A stretch of DNA of 64,000 nucleotides, from the NCBI GenBank assembly GCA_002399405.1, contig DHDP01000018.1, forward strand, positions 435,339 through 499,338, read 5' to 3'. Position 1 is the first letter of the stretch, and each line of letters begins with the position of its first letter. The DNA comes from Treponema sp. UBA4873. GTDB taxonomy: Bacteria > Spirochaetota > Spirochaetia > Treponematales > Treponemataceae. Below are positions 52,770 to 61,716 of the stretch, piece after piece. Both the position numbers and the translations under genes were made by a program. The notes beneath the pieces are model-generated. The model ran no database searches and was not told where the DNA came from. It saw only the letters and a program-made list of their open reading frames with translations.

Positions 52770-53225
52770 CTATTTTTTGAATGCGGCAACTGCTTCGCCT
52801 ATAAACAAATCGACCGAACCTTCGCTGATTATCCGCACCAGTCTGCACTCAATCCATGAAGACACAAGCTCGACAGGAATCATGAGATCGGTTTTATCCG
52901 CTCTTTTCCCGGTAATACCGAAACGTGCGAACTTATCTATGTCCGCCGATGAAACCGAACCGCATTTTTCTATGACCGGATCGTCTGCGTCGAGCGGAAT
53001 GCATACGGCGAATTCCTTTGAACGTTTGATGTTCGCGTCGCACTGATGTGCCGGATCGCATGAAAAAATCACTTTTGTTACCGGTTCATAATCCATCGGC
53101 ATAATCCAGCTGACAGGCGTGATGTTGTACAGTTTTTCCATGCCGCCTTTCGTCGCGATGAGAGCCGGCGGTGTTATCAGTTTGTACGCTTCCGTCAGGT
53201 CCTCTTTCTGAAATGTGTTTTCCAT
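52770..53225 (-). CDS. Flavin-reductase-like FMN-binding protein
   Basis: A 151-residue protein of the flavin-reductase-like split-barrel family. ITPVSWIMPMDYEPVTKVIFS and KRSKEFAVCIPL are typical. It binds FMN and may reduce flavins or a small redox partner; with dfx close by, a role in oxygen stress is possible but not shown. GGGAGG lies 9 nt before the ATG. Confidence 0.85.
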   Translation of the reverse strand: MENTFQKEDLTEAYKLITPPALIATKGGMEKLYNITPVSWIMPMDYEPVTKVIFSCDPAHQCDANIKRSKEFAVCIPLDADDPVIEKCGSVSSADIDKFARFGITGKRADKTDLMIPVELVSSWIECRLVRIISEGSVDLFIGEAVAAFKK

Positions 53226-53259
53226 AAATCAGTTCCTCCCGAATCCCGTAATGATTAGA

Positions 53260-53287
53260 ATTATAGCGCAGAATGTATTTTTATCAA
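53260..53287 (-). promoter_or_regulatory. Promoter of the flavin-reductase-like gene
   Basis: TTGATA (53282-53287), 16 bp, consensus TATAAT (53260-53265), with a leader of about 30 nt. Confidence 0.65.
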
Positions 53288-53300
53288 CACGAATTTGTGG

Positions 53301-53306
53301 TAGTAT
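53301..53306 (+). promoter_or_regulatory. -10 box 6 nt before the HAD gene
   Basis: TAGTAT (53301-53306), then TCCCCC, ATG 53313. The -35 (TTTTTA) is weak. Confidence 0.3.
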
Positions 53307-53312
53307 TCCCCC

Positions 53313-53960
53313 ATGAAGGAAATCAAGGCCGTAATATTTGATATGGACGGAGTCCTGCTCGATACGGAGACAATCTGCGACCGCACGTGGGAAATTGCGG
53401 GCGGCGAGCGCGGGCTTGCCGGTGTGCGTGAAGCTGCCGACGCATGCCGCGGATGCAATAAGACCGATACGCGGATAATTCTTGAAAAAAAATACGGGAC
53501 GGATTTCGACGTGCAGTCGTTTATGGAAAGAACGTCGGAACTTTTTCATGAAATAGAGGAAAAAGAAGGCATTCCCGTAATGAAAGGCGCTGTTCAGGCG
53601 CTCGAATATCTCTCGCAGAAGGGATACAGGCTTGCGCTCGCATCGTCTACGCGCGGCGTGACGGTGCGCCGCCAGATGGAAAAGGCGGGGCTGCTGAAAC
53701 GGTTCGAGTCGCTTACGACGGGGGACATGGTCGCCCATTCCAAACCTGATCCTGAAATTTACCGCATAGCATGCTCGGTACTCGGACTGGTGCCGGAAGA
53801 ATGCGCCGCTGTCGAGGACAGCCCGAACGGCATACGCAGCGCGTACGGTGCGGGCTTACAGTGCGTTATGGTCCCCGACAAGATTGCGCCGTCTGATGAA
53901 ATAAAGCGCATGCTGTGGAAACTGTGTGCGTCGCTTGAAGAGATTCCCCTGATTTTCTAG
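53313..53960 (+). CDS. HAD-family phosphatase (beta-phosphoglucomutase-like subgroup)
   Basis: A 215-residue HAD hydrolase. Motif I is FDMDGVLLDTET, motif II ASSTRGVT, motif III lysine in AHSKPDPEIYR and motif IV VEDSPNGIRSA. The helical cap between residues 15 and 80 is the type seen in phosphoglycolate phosphatases and beta-phosphoglucomutases. Substrate unknown. The 3' end overlaps the convergent ecfT gene by 4 bp. Confidence 0.9.
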   Translation: MKEIKAVIFDMDGVLLDTETICDRTWEIAGGERGLAGVREAADACRGCNKTDTRIILEKKYGTDFDVQSFMERTSELFHEIEEKEGIPVMKGAVQALEYLSQKGYRLALASSTRGVTVRRQMEKAGLLKRFESLTTGDMVAHSKPDPEIYRIACSVLGLVPEECAAVEDSPNGIRSAYGAGLQCVMVPDKIAPSDEIKRMLWKLCASLEEIPLIF

Positions 53961-54787
53961 TGTCTGAACGGATTCCAGAACCGCGAACCGTCGCGGTACG
54001 TAACAGCGAGCGCGGCGGTGCAGAACAGTACGGTGCACGAGAGCACCGCGTAGTCGCCGGCTTTCAGCGGGCGCCCGGAATACCACGTGCGCTTTTTTTT
54101 CTTGCCGAATCCGCGCAGCTCCATCGCGCTGCTTACGACGTCGATGCGGTCCATGCTCGTGAAGATGAGCGGAAACAGAATTGCCGCCATGCTTTTCATG
54201 CGGCTCATGAAGTGAGCCTTTTTCGACATCTCGATGCCGCGCGCTTCCTGTGCGCTCTTTATTTTCCTGAAGTCGTTCTGCACGTCGGGAATGTAGCGCA
54301 GGGCGATCGCGAACGAATATCCTATGTTGTAATGTACACCTATTCTGCTGAGCGACGCCGCGAATTCGCTTGGATTCGTCGCCGTTATGAACATAAATAC
54401 CGCCGGAATAATCGTAAAATATTTGACCGCGATGTTCGCTTCGTAGAAAAGCTGCTCGGCTGTAATCGTGTACCGCGCGCTGAAACGCCGGAGCACCGTC
54501 GTACTTTTATAGATGCGGCATCCCTCCTCGGGCGAGAACGCGTAGATTGCGAGCAGGTTGATGACGAGAAACACCATAATCATTTTAAATACGGAAGCGA
54601 CCTGTTTCCACTCGGTGCGGGACGCTCCGAATATGACGAGGCTCAGCGCAAGCATGACGCAGAGCACGCGCGTGTCGTACGTGAGCATGCTCGTGATTGT
54701 CCATAAAAGAAAAAACACAAGTTTTGTCAATCCGCTCAGGCGGTGTATGAAGCAGTCCTTTTCTCGGTACGTAATCATTCCGGCCAT
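53957..54787 (-). CDS. ecfT: ECF transporter transmembrane coupling protein (EcfT), system 2
   Basis: A 276-residue membrane protein with coupling motifs SAQEARGIEMS and AMELRGFGKKKK. ATG 54787 overlaps the stop of the preceding ATPase as TAATG. An open frame continues 33 codons upstream inside that gene but has no start signal. It works with the fused ATPase and the S component of the same operon. Confidence 0.92.
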   Translation of the reverse strand: MAGMITYREKDCFIHRLSGLTKLVFFLLWTITSMLTYDTRVLCVMLALSLVIFGASRTEWKQVASVFKMIMVFLVINLLAIYAFSPEEGCRIYKSTTVLRRFSARYTITAEQLFYEANIAVKYFTIIPAVFMFITATNPSEFAASLSRIGVHYNIGYSFAIALRYIPDVQNDFRKIKSAQEARGIEMSKKAHFMSRMKSMAAILFPLIFTSMDRIDVVSSAMELRGFGKKKKRTWYSGRPLKAGDYAVLSCTVLFCTAALAVTYRDGSRFWNPFRH

Positions 54788-56529
54788 TACACAGTTCCTC
54801 CCGCTTTCGCTGCGTTTTCCCTTCGTATGCGCCTGTCGTCGAAAATGAACTTGTCTATAAACTCGTCGGGTCTGTCTATGCCGCATCTGACGGCGAGCTC
54901 GTACAGGGACGTCTTCTTGAGGCTCGCTTTTTCAGTGATTGAGTCGTCGGAAAGTATGCGCGAGCTTTTATCGTCGGCAGCGAGGCGTCCGTCCGAAAGG
55001 ACGATTGCGCGGCCGGTATATTCAAGCATAAGGTGCATATCGTGGGTAATCATGAGGATTGTAATGCCGAGCGTCCGGTTGATGTGTTCCAGGAAATCCA
55101 TGATGTCGGTGTAGCGCCGGAAATCCTGACCGGCAGTCGGCTCGTCGAGAATGAGTATTTCAGGATTGAGTACGAGAATCGACGCAATCGTGACGCGCTT
55201 TTTCTGGCCGAAGCTGAGCGCGGAGACGGGCCAGTGGCGGAACGGATAAAGTCCGCACGTCCTGAGCGTTTCGTTTACGCGCGTTTCAATTTCGCCGGCG
55301 CCGGTATTGCGCACTTTGAGTCCGAGCGCGACTTCGTCGAATATGAGCGGGCAGGAAATCATCTGATTCGGATTCTGCATCACGAACCCTATCTTTTCAC
55401 CGCGTTCCTTCACCGAAAGCGGCGAAATATCGTGCCCGTTCAGCGTGATTCTGCCGCTGCAGGGAGCGTAGAATCCGCAGATAAGCGACGCAAGCGTCGA
55501 TTTCCCCGCGCCGTTCTGTCCGACGATACTTGCCATTTCTCCCTTTTTGAGCGAAAAACTCACGTCGCGGAGTACCTCATGGCTTCCGTCGTATGAAAAC
55601 GACACGTGCTGTACTGCGAGCGCATCGTCGGTGCCGCGACAGGCGGATGGCATGCGTATGCCGGAGAACCAGTTCCGTATGTTTTCCGCGTACGGCGCGA
55701 CGTCCATCGTCTCTACGTGCTGCGGCTTGTCCTGCGCCCGGAGTGTACAGCCGGCGTGTTTGAGCGCGGCGATGTACAGCGGCTCGCGGATTCCCTCACG
55801 CTCAAGAATATCAGTGCAGAGCAGTTCGTCGGGTGTCATATTCGCATCGATTGTTCCGTCTCCGACGACGACGATTCTGTCGACGTCGCGCCAGAGAACG
55901 TCCTCGAGCCGGTGTTCGATGATGATTATTGTCTTATGCTGATTTTTCTGCAGTTCGTCTATGAGGGCGATCGTGTTCTTTCCGGCCGCCGGGTCGAGGT
56001 TTGCGAGCGGTTCGTCGAATAGCAGAATGTCCACGTCGTCCACGAGCACACCCGCCATTGAGACGCGCTGCTTCTGTCCGCCGGAAAGGGCGCCGGGCGC
56101 GCGGTCGAGCATTTTTTCCACACCGACGAGCGCTGCGGCTTTTTCAACCCTTGCCCGCATGTTGTCCTGCGGAACACAGTCGTTTTCGAGCGCGAACGCT
56201 ATATCCTCGCCGACAGTCAGTCCGATAAACTGGCCGTCGGTGTCCTGCAGCACCGTTCCCACTTTTTTCGACATGCCGAATATGCCTTCCTGCGCAGGAT
56301 TGAGTCCGCAGACGGAAAGCGTTCCCGTTATGTCGCCTGAATATGCCGCCGGTACAAGTCCGTTTATGCAGCGTGCGAGCGTCGACTTCCCGGAACCGGA
56401 CGGACCTGCAATAAGTATTTTTTCGCCGGGGTATATTTTCAGGTTGATATTCCTCAGCGTCGGTTCAGTCTGTGCGCGGTATTTGAATGAAAAGCCGCTG
56501 AACGCTATTGCAGGCATTTTGTCGGTCAT
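54787..56529 (-). CDS. ECF transporter fused double ATPase, system 2
   Basis: A 580-residue protein holding two ABC ATPase domains. NBD1: GPSGSGKST, ALSGGQKQRVSMAG, ILLFDEPLANLD. NBD2 (from ~305): GQNGAGKST, ALSFGQKKRVTIAS (Gly to Phe in the signature), ILILDEPTAGQD, THDMH. This covalent EcfA-EcfA' pair contrasts with the separate subunits of system 1, so the two systems are not recent duplicates. It follows the S component by 7 bp. Confidence 0.93.
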   Translation of the reverse strand: MTDKMPAIAFSGFSFKYRAQTEPTLRNINLKIYPGEKILIAGPSGSGKSTLARCINGLVPAAYSGDITGTLSVCGLNPAQEGIFGMSKKVGTVLQDTDGQFIGLTVGEDIAFALENDCVPQDNMRARVEKAAALVGVEKMLDRAPGALSGGQKQRVSMAGVLVDDVDILLFDEPLANLDPAAGKNTIALIDELQKNQHKTIIIIEHRLEDVLWRDVDRIVVVGDGTIDANMTPDELLCTDILEREGIREPLYIAALKHAGCTLRAQDKPQHVETMDVAPYAENIRNWFSGIRMPSACRGTDDALAVQHVSFSYDGSHEVLRDVSFSLKKGEMASIVGQNGAGKSTLASLICGFYAPCSGRITLNGHDISPLSVKERGEKIGFVMQNPNQMISCPLIFDEVALGLKVRNTGAGEIETRVNETLRTCGLYPFRHWPVSALSFGQKKRVTIASILVLNPEILILDEPTAGQDFRRYTDIMDFLEHINRTLGITILMITHDMHLMLEYTGRAIVLSDGRLAADDKSSRILSDDSITEKASLKKTSLYELAVRCGIDRPDEFIDKFIFDDRRIRRENAAKAGGTV

Positions 56530-56536
56530 GGTTCCG

Positions 56537-57091
56537 TCAGTCTTCCTTTTTCAGACTTGATGATTTTCCCGATATTTTGGTGTATCCGAACGCGAGCAGC
56601 GTGCCGAGCACCGCGACGACGATGATGTTCGCGACGAACGCGGTTAAACCCTGCAGAAATACTTTGTTCGCGGGCTCCGCGTAAATAAGAATGTCGAAGA
56701 CGGGCGCGGCGGCGCACCAGCAGACAGCGTTTGCGATAATCTGCACGACGTTGAACAGAACAGCCGGTTTTGCAGTAAATCCGCCGTTTTTAATCTGGTA
56801 CTTTTCGAAGAACAGTCCGACAAGCAGGCCGAACAATGCGTCGGGAATAACCCAGCTCCACCAGACGCTGCCGTAGAAAATCGCGTCGCCGAGCGCATGG
56901 CCGATAAATCCGATCGCACATCCGACGACCGGACCGAATACTGCCGCCATGAAAGCGAGTACCGCAGCACGCGGCTGCATCCCCGTGTTGGGAACGAATC
57001 CGAGCGGAATCTGCACCTGCGTGAGCGCCACGAACAGCGCCGCACCGATACCGATTGCAACTACTTCCTTAATTCCGAACCTGATTTTCAT
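56537..57091 (-). CDS. ECF S component, UPF0397 family
   Basis: A 184-residue protein with about six helices. VVAIGIGAALFVALTQVQIP, VFGPVVGCAIGFIGHALGD and WWSWVIPDALFGLLVGL match the UPF0397 family, often annotated as a riboflavin-type ECF substrate-binding subunit. The substrate is not established for most members, so riboflavin is only a suggestion. AGGAGG lies 6 nt before the ATG. It heads the S-AA-T operon. Confidence 0.85.
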   Translation of the reverse strand: MKIRFGIKEVVAIGIGAALFVALTQVQIPLGFVPNTGMQPRAAVLAFMAAVFGPVVGCAIGFIGHALGDAIFYGSVWWSWVIPDALFGLLVGLFFEKYQIKNGGFTAKPAVLFNVVQIIANAVCWCAAAPVFDILIYAEPANKVFLQGLTAFVANIIVVAVLGTLLAFGYTKISGKSSSLKKED

Positions 57092-57135
57092 ACAAGGCCT
57101 CCTGATTTTATGAATTGCCTATCGAATTACTGGTA

Positions 57136-57164
57136 ATAATAACATCTGTAAGAATCAGTGACAA
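57136..57164 (-). promoter_or_regulatory. Promoter of ECF operon 2
   Basis: TTGTCA (57159-57164), 17 bp, TATTAT (57136-57141); divergent from the chitinase promoter 15 bp away. Confidence 0.65.
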
Positions 57165-57178
57165 GAAGCAGAAACTGA

Positions 57179-57206
57179 TTGACAAACACTTCAGTTGCTG
57201 TATTAT
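57179..57206 (+). promoter_or_regulatory. Promoter of the chitinase gene
   Basis: TTGACA (57179-57184), 16 bp, TATTAT (57201-57206). Leader ~49 nt with AGGAGG. Confidence 0.7.
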
Positions 57207-57261
57207 AGAATTAGTTTGTACAGTGTAAAAACTAACTGTAATTATGATTCAGGAGGATTTT

Positions 57262-58461
57262 ATGAAAAAAACTGTTCTTGTAAGCTGTACTGCGGCGCTT
57301 TTTACTACGGTACTGTGTGCCGCCTGCAGTTCGACGAAAATTACCGGTGCAGAGCTGCATCCGACGGTCGCAAGCTATATCCGCACGTGGCCGCTCGGTT
57401 CCACTGTCGAAGACCAGAAGGCGAACATTCACTGGTCTGCGAAAGAATTGAAGGGCGGCAGCATGACCGACCTTATCATCGCGTTTGCGCATGCGAAATC
57501 GGACGGAACGATTTATTTTCCCGACGTGGAGAGTACAGAGCATCCGTTCCCGGGAATGTGGAGCGAAGTTACGAAAATCAGGAAAAGGTATCCGAATCTG
57601 AAAATTCACGTTTCCATAGGTGGATGGGGTGCTGATCAATTTTCTCCCGTCGCGGCGGACCCTGCAAAGCGCGCTGTTTTTGTACAATCAGTGCTCGCGC
57701 TGGTAGAAGAAAAAAAACTTGACGGTATAGACATCGACTGGGAATATCCTGTCGGCCCCGACTGGGGAGAGGAAATTCCTCATTCGCCGGAGGACGGCGC
57801 CAATTTTATTGAGATGCTTTCTCAAATCCGTACGGGATTCGGCGCACTGGAGCAGAAGACGGGGAAAAAATACAGTATTTCGATCGCCGCTCCGGGCAGT
57901 TCGTGGTATCCGCAGAAAGTCGACGTCGTAAAAGTCGCGTCGATTGTCGATACGATAAAACTCATGACGTACGATTATTACGGCGGCTGGAGCAGCACGA
58001 CCGGACATCACGCGAATCTGTACAACAACCCTGCCGACCCGGCGTGGGGCGGCTGGAGCACGGCGCAGTCAGTCGACACGTATCTTGCGGCGGGCGTTCC
58101 GGCTTCGAAGCTGATTGTCGGCGTGGCATTCTACGGACGCGCATGGAAAGGCGTCGCGGACGGCGGTACGAACGGACTGTTCCGGAAATTCAGCGAGCCG
58201 GCTTATCCCGACGGACTTTCGTGGCCCGATCTTAAAAAACTGCTTGAGCCGGGTTCCGGTTATACACAGTACTGGGACGATACGGCAAAAGCTCCGTATC
58301 TGTACAACGGTGATATTTTTGTCACCTATACGGATGCAAGAGAAATCGCCGAAATCGGCGCGTATGTGAAGCAGAAAGGACTGGGCGGGGTGATGGTATG
58401 GGAATACGGCCACGATACTGATGGTGAACTTATGAAACCACTGTACGATTCGTTGAATTAG
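57262..58461 (+). CDS. GH18 chitinase-family lipoprotein
   Basis: A 399-residue GH18 glycosidase. The catalytic DxxDxDxE is intact as DGIDIDWEYP (Asp154, Asp157, Asp159, Glu161). Earlier KIHVSIGGWG and later KLMTYDYYGGW and GGVMVWEYGHD are the other conserved barrel strands. The N-terminus is a lipoprotein signal ending LCAAC, with the likely lipidated Cys22; the relaxed lipobox (Leu at -4) is usual in spirochaetes. It would act on chitin or chitooligomers at the cell surface or in the periplasm. AGGAGG precedes ATG 57262, so the ATG six codons upstream is not used. Confidence 0.93.
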   Translation: MKKTVLVSCTAALFTTVLCAACSSTKITGAELHPTVASYIRTWPLGSTVEDQKANIHWSAKELKGGSMTDLIIAFAHAKSDGTIYFPDVESTEHPFPGMWSEVTKIRKRYPNLKIHVSIGGWGADQFSPVAADPAKRAVFVQSVLALVEEKKLDGIDIDWEYPVGPDWGEEIPHSPEDGANFIEMLSQIRTGFGALEQKTGKKYSISIAAPGSSWYPQKVDVVKVASIVDTIKLMTYDYYGGWSSTTGHHANLYNNPADPAWGGWSTAQSVDTYLAAGVPASKLIVGVAFYGRAWKGVADGGTNGLFRKFSEPAYPDGLSWPDLKKLLEPGSGYTQYWDDTAKAPYLYNGDIFVTYTDAREIAEIGAYVKQKGLGGVMVWEYGHDTDGELMKPLYDSLN

Positions 58462-58473
58462 CTTTTCAGTACC

Positions 58474-58518
58474 GCCCTGCGGAAATCGTCCTGTAAAATT
58501 CCGCAGGGCAGTTTTTTT
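58474..58518 (+). terminator. Terminator after the chitinase gene
   Basis: An 11-bp stem GCCCTGCGGAA / TTCCGCAGGGC (58474-58484 with 58499-58509) followed by a T-run. Confidence 0.9.
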
Positions 58519-58552
58519 ATATCCGCATTCCGCCGTAAGTTATCCGAAAGTC

Positions 58553-58581
58553 TTGAGATATGTGAGTATTTTCTATATATT
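58553..58581 (+). promoter_or_regulatory. Promoter of the EF-G2 gene
   Basis: TTGAGA (58553-58558), 17 bp, TATATT (58576-58581); SD AGAGGA before ATG 58613. Confidence 0.55.
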
Positions 58582-58612
58582 ATACTTTATATTTAATTCA
58601 GAGGAAAACAGA

Positions 58613-60667
58613 ATGCTCGACAAAATGCGTAATATCGGAATTATGGCTCACATCGACGCGGGAAAGACCACGACGACTGAACGTATTCTTTACTATACGA
58701 AAAAAATACATAAAATCGGCGAAATCGACGACGGACAGGCGACGATGGATTTTCTGCCGCAGGAACAGGCGCGCGGAATCACTATTCAGAGTGCGGCGAC
58801 GACGACCGAGTGGCGGGGATATCAGATAAACATCATCGACACTCCGGGGCACGTCGATTTTACCGCGGAAGTGGAACGCTCTCTGCGCGTGCTCGACGGA
58901 GCAGTTGCCGTTATCTGCGCGGTGGACGGCGTCCAGCCCCAGACGGAAACAGTCTGGAAGCAGGCCGACGAGTTCAAAGTTCCGCGCATCTGCTTTATGA
59001 ATAAAATGGACCGCATCGGCGCAGACTTCTTCGGCTCGATGGAAGACGTGCATACGAAATTCGGCGTCGAGTGCGCAGCTCTGCAGATCCCGATCGGACA
59101 GGGACAGGATTTTGAGGGCGTCATAGATTTACTGAATATGAAGGAAATCCGCTGGAACGCAGAAGACGAGGGAGAGACTTTTACGGTAACAGACATCGCT
59201 CCGGAACGAAAGGCGGACGCGGACAAATGGCGCGCGAAGCTCGTCGACCAGATCGCCTCCGCTGACGACGCGCTTGCCGAGCTGTATCTTGACGGGAAGG
59301 AAATCACCGTGGACCAGCTTAAGGCTGCAATCCGCAGGGAAACAATCGGCCGGCTGATTGTGCCGTTCGTCATGGGAAGCGCGCGCCACAATCAGGGCGT
59401 GCAGCCGCTTATCGACGCGATCGTCGACTACCTGCCTGCGCCCGATGAAGTACCGCCGGCCGTGGGGCTGCACGTGAAGCGCGACAAGGAAGAGCAGATC
59501 GAAGTGCCGTGCAAAGAGACCGGCATGCCGCTCGGCCTTGTGTTCAAAATTACCTACGATCAGAACATGGGTTCTCTGTGTTTCGTGCGCATGTATTCGG
59601 GAAAAATCAGTGCGGGAACGCAGATATACAACGTCAACAAGAAAAAACGCGAGCGTGTGAACCGTATTTTCCGCATCAACGCCGACAAGGAAGAGCCGAT
59701 GGACAGTGTGTCCGCCGGCGATATTGCGGCGTTTATCGGTCTGAAGCTTGCCCAGACGGGCGATACAATCGGAAGCGAAGGAATGCCGGTGCTGCTCGAG
59801 CAGCCGAAATTCCCGCAGCCCGTCATCTCCGTCTCGCTGGAACCGGAATCGCTTGCCGAGCGCGACAAGATGAACCAGACGCTCGACATTCTTTCGCACG
59901 AGGATCCGACGTTTACGTATCATGAGGATTCCGAGACGGGACAGCTCATCATAAGCGGCATGGGCGAGCTTCATCTCGACGTGCTCGTCACGCGCATGAA
60001 GGACGATTTCAAGGTGCAGTGCCGCGTCGGCGCTCCTCAGGTTACGTACCGGGAGGCTGTTACGGCAGCAGCGGACGCGTCGGAATCGTACAGCAGAGTC
60101 CTGGGCGGCAGGGAGAATACTGCCGGCATCACCGTGCACGTCGAACCGCGCGCACAGGGAGAAGGAAAACTGTATACGTGTACGGCGAAACGCAGCGACA
60201 ACATTCCCGACGAGATTTTCGACGCAATGAAGAGCGCGTTCGAGGCTGCCCTTCAGTCGGGCATCAAATTCGGCTATCCGTGCACTGATACGGCCGTTAC
60301 CGTTACGGCGATAGACTACAACGAGCTCACGTCGACCTCGTTTGCGTTCGAAGCGTGCGCCGCGCAGGTGTTCGACAAAGCGTGCTCGGCCGCGTCTCCC
60401 CAGCTGCTTGAACCCGTCATGAGCGTGGACATCTCCTGTCCGAAGGAATTCGTCGGCGACGCGATGAGTCAGGTGACGGCGCGCGGCGGAATTATTATGG
60501 GACAGGATTCCAAACCTTCCGGCGAACTTATCCACGCACAGGCTCCTATGGCGAAGATGTTCGGCTTTTCGACGAACCTGCGTTCGGTTACGCAGGGACG
60601 GGCATCGTTCTCGATGGAATTCAGCCACTTTCAGGTGAAGCCCGACGGTCTGGGAAATGCATGGTAA
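58613..60667 (+). CDS. fusA: Elongation factor G paralogue (EF-G2)
   Basis: A 684-residue translational GTPase with all five EF-G domains. G1 is AHIDAGKTTTTE, G2 RGITIQSAATT, G3 DTPGHVDF and G4 MNKMDRIG. Spirochaetes have two EF-G genes; the main fusA usually sits in the str operon with rpsL/rpsG, and this one stands alone, so it is probably the second form. It may specialise in ribosome recycling or elongation under stress; its role here is not established. AGAGGA precedes ATG 58613, chosen over a start 20 codons upstream within the promoter. Confidence 0.93.
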   Translation: MLDKMRNIGIMAHIDAGKTTTTERILYYTKKIHKIGEIDDGQATMDFLPQEQARGITIQSAATTTEWRGYQINIIDTPGHVDFTAEVERSLRVLDGAVAVICAVDGVQPQTETVWKQADEFKVPRICFMNKMDRIGADFFGSMEDVHTKFGVECAALQIPIGQGQDFEGVIDLLNMKEIRWNAEDEGETFTVTDIAPERKADADKWRAKLVDQIASADDALAELYLDGKEITVDQLKAAIRRETIGRLIVPFVMGSARHNQGVQPLIDAIVDYLPAPDEVPPAVGLHVKRDKEEQIEVPCKETGMPLGLVFKITYDQNMGSLCFVRMYSGKISAGTQIYNVNKKKRERVNRIFRINADKEEPMDSVSAGDIAAFIGLKLAQTGDTIGSEGMPVLLEQPKFPQPVISVSLEPESLAERDKMNQTLDILSHEDPTFTYHEDSETGQLIISGMGELHLDVLVTRMKDDFKVQCRVGAPQVTYREAVTAAADASESYSRVLGGRENTAGITVHVEPRAQGEGKLYTCTAKRSDNIPDEIFDAMKSAFEAALQSGIKFGYPCTDTAVTVTAIDYNELTSTSFAFEACAAQVFDKACSAASPQLLEPVMSVDISCPKEFVGDAMSQVTARGGIIMGQDSKPSGELIHAQAPMAKMFGFSTNLRSVTQGRASFSMEFSHFQVKPDGLGNAW

Positions 60668-60739
60668 AAAAGCCCGCTGATTAAGTCGGTACGGATTCAA
60701 CCGGTGCGCGGTTTCTTCTGTACCCGTTGTTTTCCCTGA

Positions 60740-60768
60740 TTGACACGTTTTATCGTTTTTGATAATAT
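60740..60768 (+). promoter_or_regulatory. Promoter of tRNA-Leu
   Basis: TTGACA (60740-60745), 17 bp, TAATAT (60763-60768), 11 bp before the tRNA. Confidence 0.7.
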
Positions 60769-60779
60769 ACATCTCACAC

Positions 60780-60861
60780 GCGGGGATGGTGGAATTGGTA
60801 GACACGCCAGCTTGAGGTGCTGGTGCCGTAAGGCATGCCTGTTCAAGTCAGGTTCTCCGCA
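60780..60861 (+). tRNA. tRNA-Leu (anticodon GAG)
   Basis: A class II tRNA with long variable arm. Acceptor GCGGGGA/TCTCCGC, anticodon loop TTGAGGT between CCAGC and GCTGG, discriminator A. Confidence 0.95.
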
Positions 60862-60871
60862 TTCCATACAA

Positions 60872-60903
60872 AAGATTACCGGTTTCCGGTAATCTTTTTT
60901 TTT
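60872..60903 (+). terminator. Terminator after tRNA-Leu
   Basis: AAGATTACCGG, TTT loop, CCGGTAATCTT (60872-60896), then a run of T. Confidence 0.9.
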
Positions 60904-60918
60904 ATCCGGGAGGCGGAA

Positions 60919-61644
60919 ATGACGGCTGTGTTTGTAAACTGTGCGGCGATTATTGTCGGTTCGGTCATAGGTCTGCTTTGCGCCCGTAAAATGACGGAAA
61001 CGCTTTCCGACAGTATCCAGACGGCGGCCGGCATTGTTGTCGTCATCATCGGACTGCAGATGGCGTTCAAATACCGGAGCATCGTGTATCTTGCGCTTTC
61101 GCTTATCGGAGGCGGTCTTGTGGGATCGTGGCTGAATATCGACGGCGGGATTCTCCGGTTCGGCAGTTTTCTGCAGCGTCTCGTGTACCGGGGCAGAAAC
61201 AAAGCGGAAGAGCAGGGGGACAAAAATTTCGCATATGCGTTTCTCAACGCATCGGTGCTTTTCTGCGTCGGCGCCATGGCAATCATCGGCTCGTTCAAGG
61301 CTGCAATCGAAAAGGACTACACGATTATTTTTACCAAATCGATTCTCGACGGCTTTATGGCAATAACGTTCGCAGCTGCAATGGGCGCAGGCACTGCGTT
61401 CTCTTTCATAGCGGTGTTCGTCTATCAGGGCGCGCTTACGCTGCTGTCGTATCTTATAAAACCGTACGTCACCGACGTCATGGTGGCCGAGCTTACCGGC
61501 TGCGGCGGTGCGCTTATCGTCATGATAGGCATAAATCTGCTCGGTCTGCGCAAAATCAAAACGGCGAATTACCTTCCGGCACTTCTTTTTGAGATTGCGT
61601 TTGTTCTGGCCGACCCGTATATCAGAAATATCGTGCATTTTTGA
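60919..61644 (+). CDS. DUF554-family integral membrane protein
   Basis: A 241-residue protein with about six membrane helices, including NCAAIIVGSVIGLL, IVVIIGLQMAF, LSLIGGGLVGSWLNID and SVLFCVGAMAIIGSFKAA, typical of DUF554 (YqgA). The family is widespread and uncharacterised. GGAGGCGG lies just before ATG 60919. The terminator at 60872-60903 separates it from tRNA-Leu, so its promoter is unclear. Confidence 0.88.
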   Translation: MTAVFVNCAAIIVGSVIGLLCARKMTETLSDSIQTAAGIVVVIIGLQMAFKYRSIVYLALSLIGGGLVGSWLNIDGGILRFGSFLQRLVYRGRNKAEEQGDKNFAYAFLNASVLFCVGAMAIIGSFKAAIEKDYTIIFTKSILDGFMAITFAAAMGAGTAFSFIAVFVYQGALTLLSYLIKPYVTDVMVAELTGCGGALIVMIGINLLGLRKIKTANYLPALLFEIAFVLADPYIRNIVHF

Positions 61645-61654
61645 AAAAAATTAT

Positions 61655-61683
61655 TTGACTTATCCTCCTTTCGGGCGTACAAT
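61655..61683 (+). promoter_or_regulatory. Promoter of the MsmX/UgpC-type ATPase gene
   Basis: TTGACT (61655-61660), 17 bp, TACAAT (61678-61683). Leader about 28 nt; AAGGGAGG before ATG. Confidence 0.65.
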
Positions 61684-61716
61684 AACTCTAATAATATAAC
61701 CCCAAGGGAGGCCACT

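Noticed and set aside
59129..60805. 558-codon open frame antisense to EF-G2
   Set aside because: It mirrors the codon bias of the EF-G2 gene on the other strand, is rich in His/Arg, and has no family motif or start signal.
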